Source of the DNA: CAZJYI01 sp964550025
Lineage (GTDB): Bacteria > Verrucomicrobiota > Kiritimatiellia > UBA8416 > CAYOBW01
Direction: 5' to 3'
Length of the DNA stretch: 7,120 nucleotides
NCBI GenBank assembly: GCA_964550025.1
Contig: CAZJYI010000318.1
Location: 1-7,120, forward strand
Shown: positions 5,392-7,120 of the stretch, piece by piece
Layout of the letters: every line of letters starts with the position of its first letter
Numbering within the stretch: position 1 is the first letter of the stretch
Position numbers and translations under genes: made by a program
The notes under the pieces: model-generated
What the model saw: only the letters and a program-made list of their open reading frames with translations
The model's database searches: none
What the model was told of the DNA's origin: nothing

Positions 5392-7120
5392 GTGCGACCC
5401 TCGGCATTTCCTGCTTCTACCACGATGCCGCCGCCGCACTCGTGCGGGACGGAGTCGCGTTGGCTGCCGCACAGGAGGAGCGCTTCTCCCGCATTAAGGG
5501 AGACCCGTCCTTTCCCGTGAGTGCAATCAGCTATTGCCTCGAGGAGGCAGGTCTGAATGCGGCCGACCTCGACTCGGTCGTCTTCTACGACCGCCCCGAG
5601 CTGACCTTCGAAAGGCTGACGGCGACCTACCTCGCCGTGGCGCCCCGTGGCCTGCAGTCCTGGCTCACGGCTATGCCGGAATGGATCGTACGTAAGCTGC
5701 ACCTCAAACGCGTCATTCGCGATACACTCGGCTATGACGGCCCGATCCTGTTCACCCCCCACCACCTTGCACATGCCGCAAGCGCGTTTTTTCCTTCGCC
5801 CTTCGACAGCGCTGCAATTCTCACCGTCGACGGTGTTGGGGAGTGGGCGACGTCCACCTGCGGCCTCGGTGGCGGCAAAGAGGTCCGTCTGCTCGAGGAG
5901 ACGCACTTCCCCGATTCACTGGGGCTGCTCTATTCCGCGTTGACGTATTTCTGTGGATTCAAGGTCAACTCCGGGGAGTACAAACTGATGGGGCTGGCGC
6001 CCTATGGCACGCCACGCTATCTCGATACGCTCAAAGAGCACGTCGTGACCGTTGGCGAGGACGGCGCCGTTCGCATGAACCTGGCCTGTTTCGGATACAT
6101 GGATTCCTTGAAGATGACCAATGAGCGTTTCGCCGATCTGTTCGGCGGCCCGCCCCGCCGGCCCGAGTCCCGCATCACGCGCCGGGAAATGGACCTTGCC
6201 GCCTCGATACAGAAACTCACCGAGGAGGTCGTCATGCGGATGGCGGCGCACGCGCATGCCGTGACGGGAGAGCGCCGACTGTGCCTGGCGGGCGGCGTGG
6301 CGCTCAACTGCGTGGCCAACGGGCGGTTGTTGAGGGAGGGCCCGTTTGAAGATATCTGGATCCAGCCCGCGGCGGGCGACGCGGGGGGCGCCCTCGGCGC
6401 TGCCCTGGCCGTGCAGTATGCCCGCCATGGCGCGGAACGCCCCGTATGCGGCCCCCTAGACCGCCAGCACGGGAGCTATCTCGGACCTGCCTTTTCCGAA
6501 GAGGAAGTTCGTGCGTTCCTGGAAGTGCGCGGTTTGCCGGCGGACCGCCTGCCCGAGAAGGAGCGCGCCGCGACCGTTGCCCGTTCTCTTGCGGATGGGG
6601 CCATCGTCGGTTTCTTCTCCGGGCGCATGGAGTACGGCCCGCGTGCATTGGGCGGCCGGTCGATACTTGGCAATCCGACGCTTGCCGACACGCAGCGTGT
6701 GATGAACCTGAAGATCAAGTTCCGCGAATCGTTCCGGCCGTTTGCTCCTTCCGTGCTGGCCGAGCGTGTCGAGGACTACTTCGAACTCGACCGTCCGAGC
6801 CCTTACATGCTCCTGGTGGCGCCTGTAAAGGCCTCGCGTTGCGTACCGATGGACACGTCGTTCGCGGATGAGGACGACCTGCTGGAGAAAGTCAATCGGA
6901 GACGAAGCGACATTCCCTCGGTAACCCATTTCGACTATTCGGCGCGCGTTCAGACCGTCCATCGCGAAACGCATCCCCTCTACCATGCTGTCCTGACCGA
7001 GTTCGAACGGATGACCGGCTACGGCGTGGTCGTCAACACGTCCTTCAACGTGCGGGGCGAACCGATTGTGTGCACCCCGGAGGACGCCTATCGCTGTTTC
7101 ATGCGCACCGAAATGGACTA
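5388..7120 (+). CDS. Carbamoyltransferase, NodU/TobZ family, 3' end outside the window
   Basis: 577 complete codons are visible; the family consensus suggests that only the last few tens of residues are missing. These enzymes use carbamoyl phosphate and ATP, through a carbamoyl-adenylate, to carbamoylate a hydroxyl of a sugar or natural product. The N-terminal Kae1/ASKHA-like domain has GISCFYHDAAAALVRDG (6-22), QEERFSRIKGDPSFP (29-43), PHHLAHAASAFF (124-135), TVDGVGEW (146-153), SGEYKLMGLAPYG (195-207), LAGGVALNCVANGRL (300-314) and PAAGDAGGALGAAL (327-340). H125, H129 and D148 match in spacing the iron ligands reported for TobZ, with D331 the likely fourth. The C-terminal YrdC-like domain has GRMEYGPRALGGRSILGNP (412-430), KFRESFRPFAP (444-454), THFDYSARVQTV (513-524) and VVVNTSFNVRGEPI (547-560). 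The GTG start overlaps the SGNH stop (GTGA) and family similarity begins at once. In this operon the likely substrate is a sugar of the glycan or its precursor, though this is inferred from context. Confidence 0.95.
   Translation, partial: MSATLGISCFYHDAAAALVRDGVALAAAQEERFSRIKGDPSFPVSAISYCLEEAGLNAADLDSVVFYDRPELTFERLTATYLAVAPRGLQSWLTAMPEWIVRKLHLKRVIRDTLGYDGPILFTPHHLAHAASAFFPSPFDSAAILTVDGVGEWATSTCGLGGGKEVRLLEETHFPDSLGLLYSALTYFCGFKVNSGEYKLMGLAPYGTPRYLDTLKEHVVTVGEDGAVRMNLACFGYMDSLKMTNERFADLFGGPPRRPESRITRREMDLAASIQKLTEEVVMRMAAHAHAVTGERRLCLAGGVALNCVANGRLLREGPFEDIWIQPAAGDAGGALGAALAVQYARHGAERPVCGPLDRQHGSYLGPAFSEEEVRAFLEVRGLPADRLPEKERAATVARSLADGAIVGFFSGRMEYGPRALGGRSILGNPTLADTQRVMNLKIKFRESFRPFAPSVLAERVEDYFELDRPSPYMLLVAPVKASRCVPMDTSFADEDDLLEKVNRRRSDIPSVTHFDYSARVQTVHRETHPLYHAVLTEFERMTGYGVVVNTSFNVRGEPIVCTPEDAYRCFMRTEMD

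Overview
The window is GC-rich, densely coding bacterial DNA, and all supported genes lie on the plus strand. It looks like part of a cell-surface or extracellular polysaccharide gene cluster. I cannot assign the organism firmly. High GC, a GbsR-type regulator leading a glycan operon, and a large NodU-type carbamoyltransferase are compatible with an environmental Gram-negative such as a member of the Planctomycetes/Verrucomicrobia group or a proteobacterium, but nothing here fixes the phylum.

Layout. Bases 3-629 hold the 3' part of an unrecognised gene whose frame is open to the left edge. Bases 630-954 are the only long non-coding stretch. They contain a convincing sigma70-type promoter (TTGACT, 17-base spacer, TATATT with an extended TGn), an overlapping pair of imperfect dyads in an AT-rich island, a leader of about 200 bases and a short CTGCCCC tandem repeat. 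From 955 to the right edge five genes run head to tail: a GbsR/MarR-family winged-helix regulator (955-1443), a GT-B/GT4-like glycosyltransferase (1440-2627), a two-part GT2 glycosyltransferase with a long unexplained C-terminal extension (2624-4291), an SGNH/GDSL-fold hydrolase-like protein (4297-5391) and a carbamoyltransferase of the NodU/TobZ family (5388 to beyond 7120, lacking only its C-terminal end). The junctions are ATGA overlap, ATGA overlap, a 5-base gap and GTGA overlap, so the five genes almost certainly form one translationally coupled operon.

How they may work together (inference). The two glycosyltransferases add sugars to a growing glycan or lipid-linked oligosaccharide. The SGNH protein may add or remove an ester substituent, and the carbamoyltransferase would put a carbamoyl group on a sugar hydroxyl. 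The regulator, first in the operon and behind a promoter with dyads at the predicted start site, probably controls its own operon. No flippase, polymerase, exporter, signal peptide or transmembrane segment is seen in the five operon proteins, so the window shows only the cytoplasmic synthesis and decoration part of a larger locus.

No tRNA, rRNA, CRISPR array, insertion sequence or phage gene was recognised. The most unusual items are the bipartite GT2 protein, the truncated upstream protein with a Cys/His motif, and the promoter-operator region.
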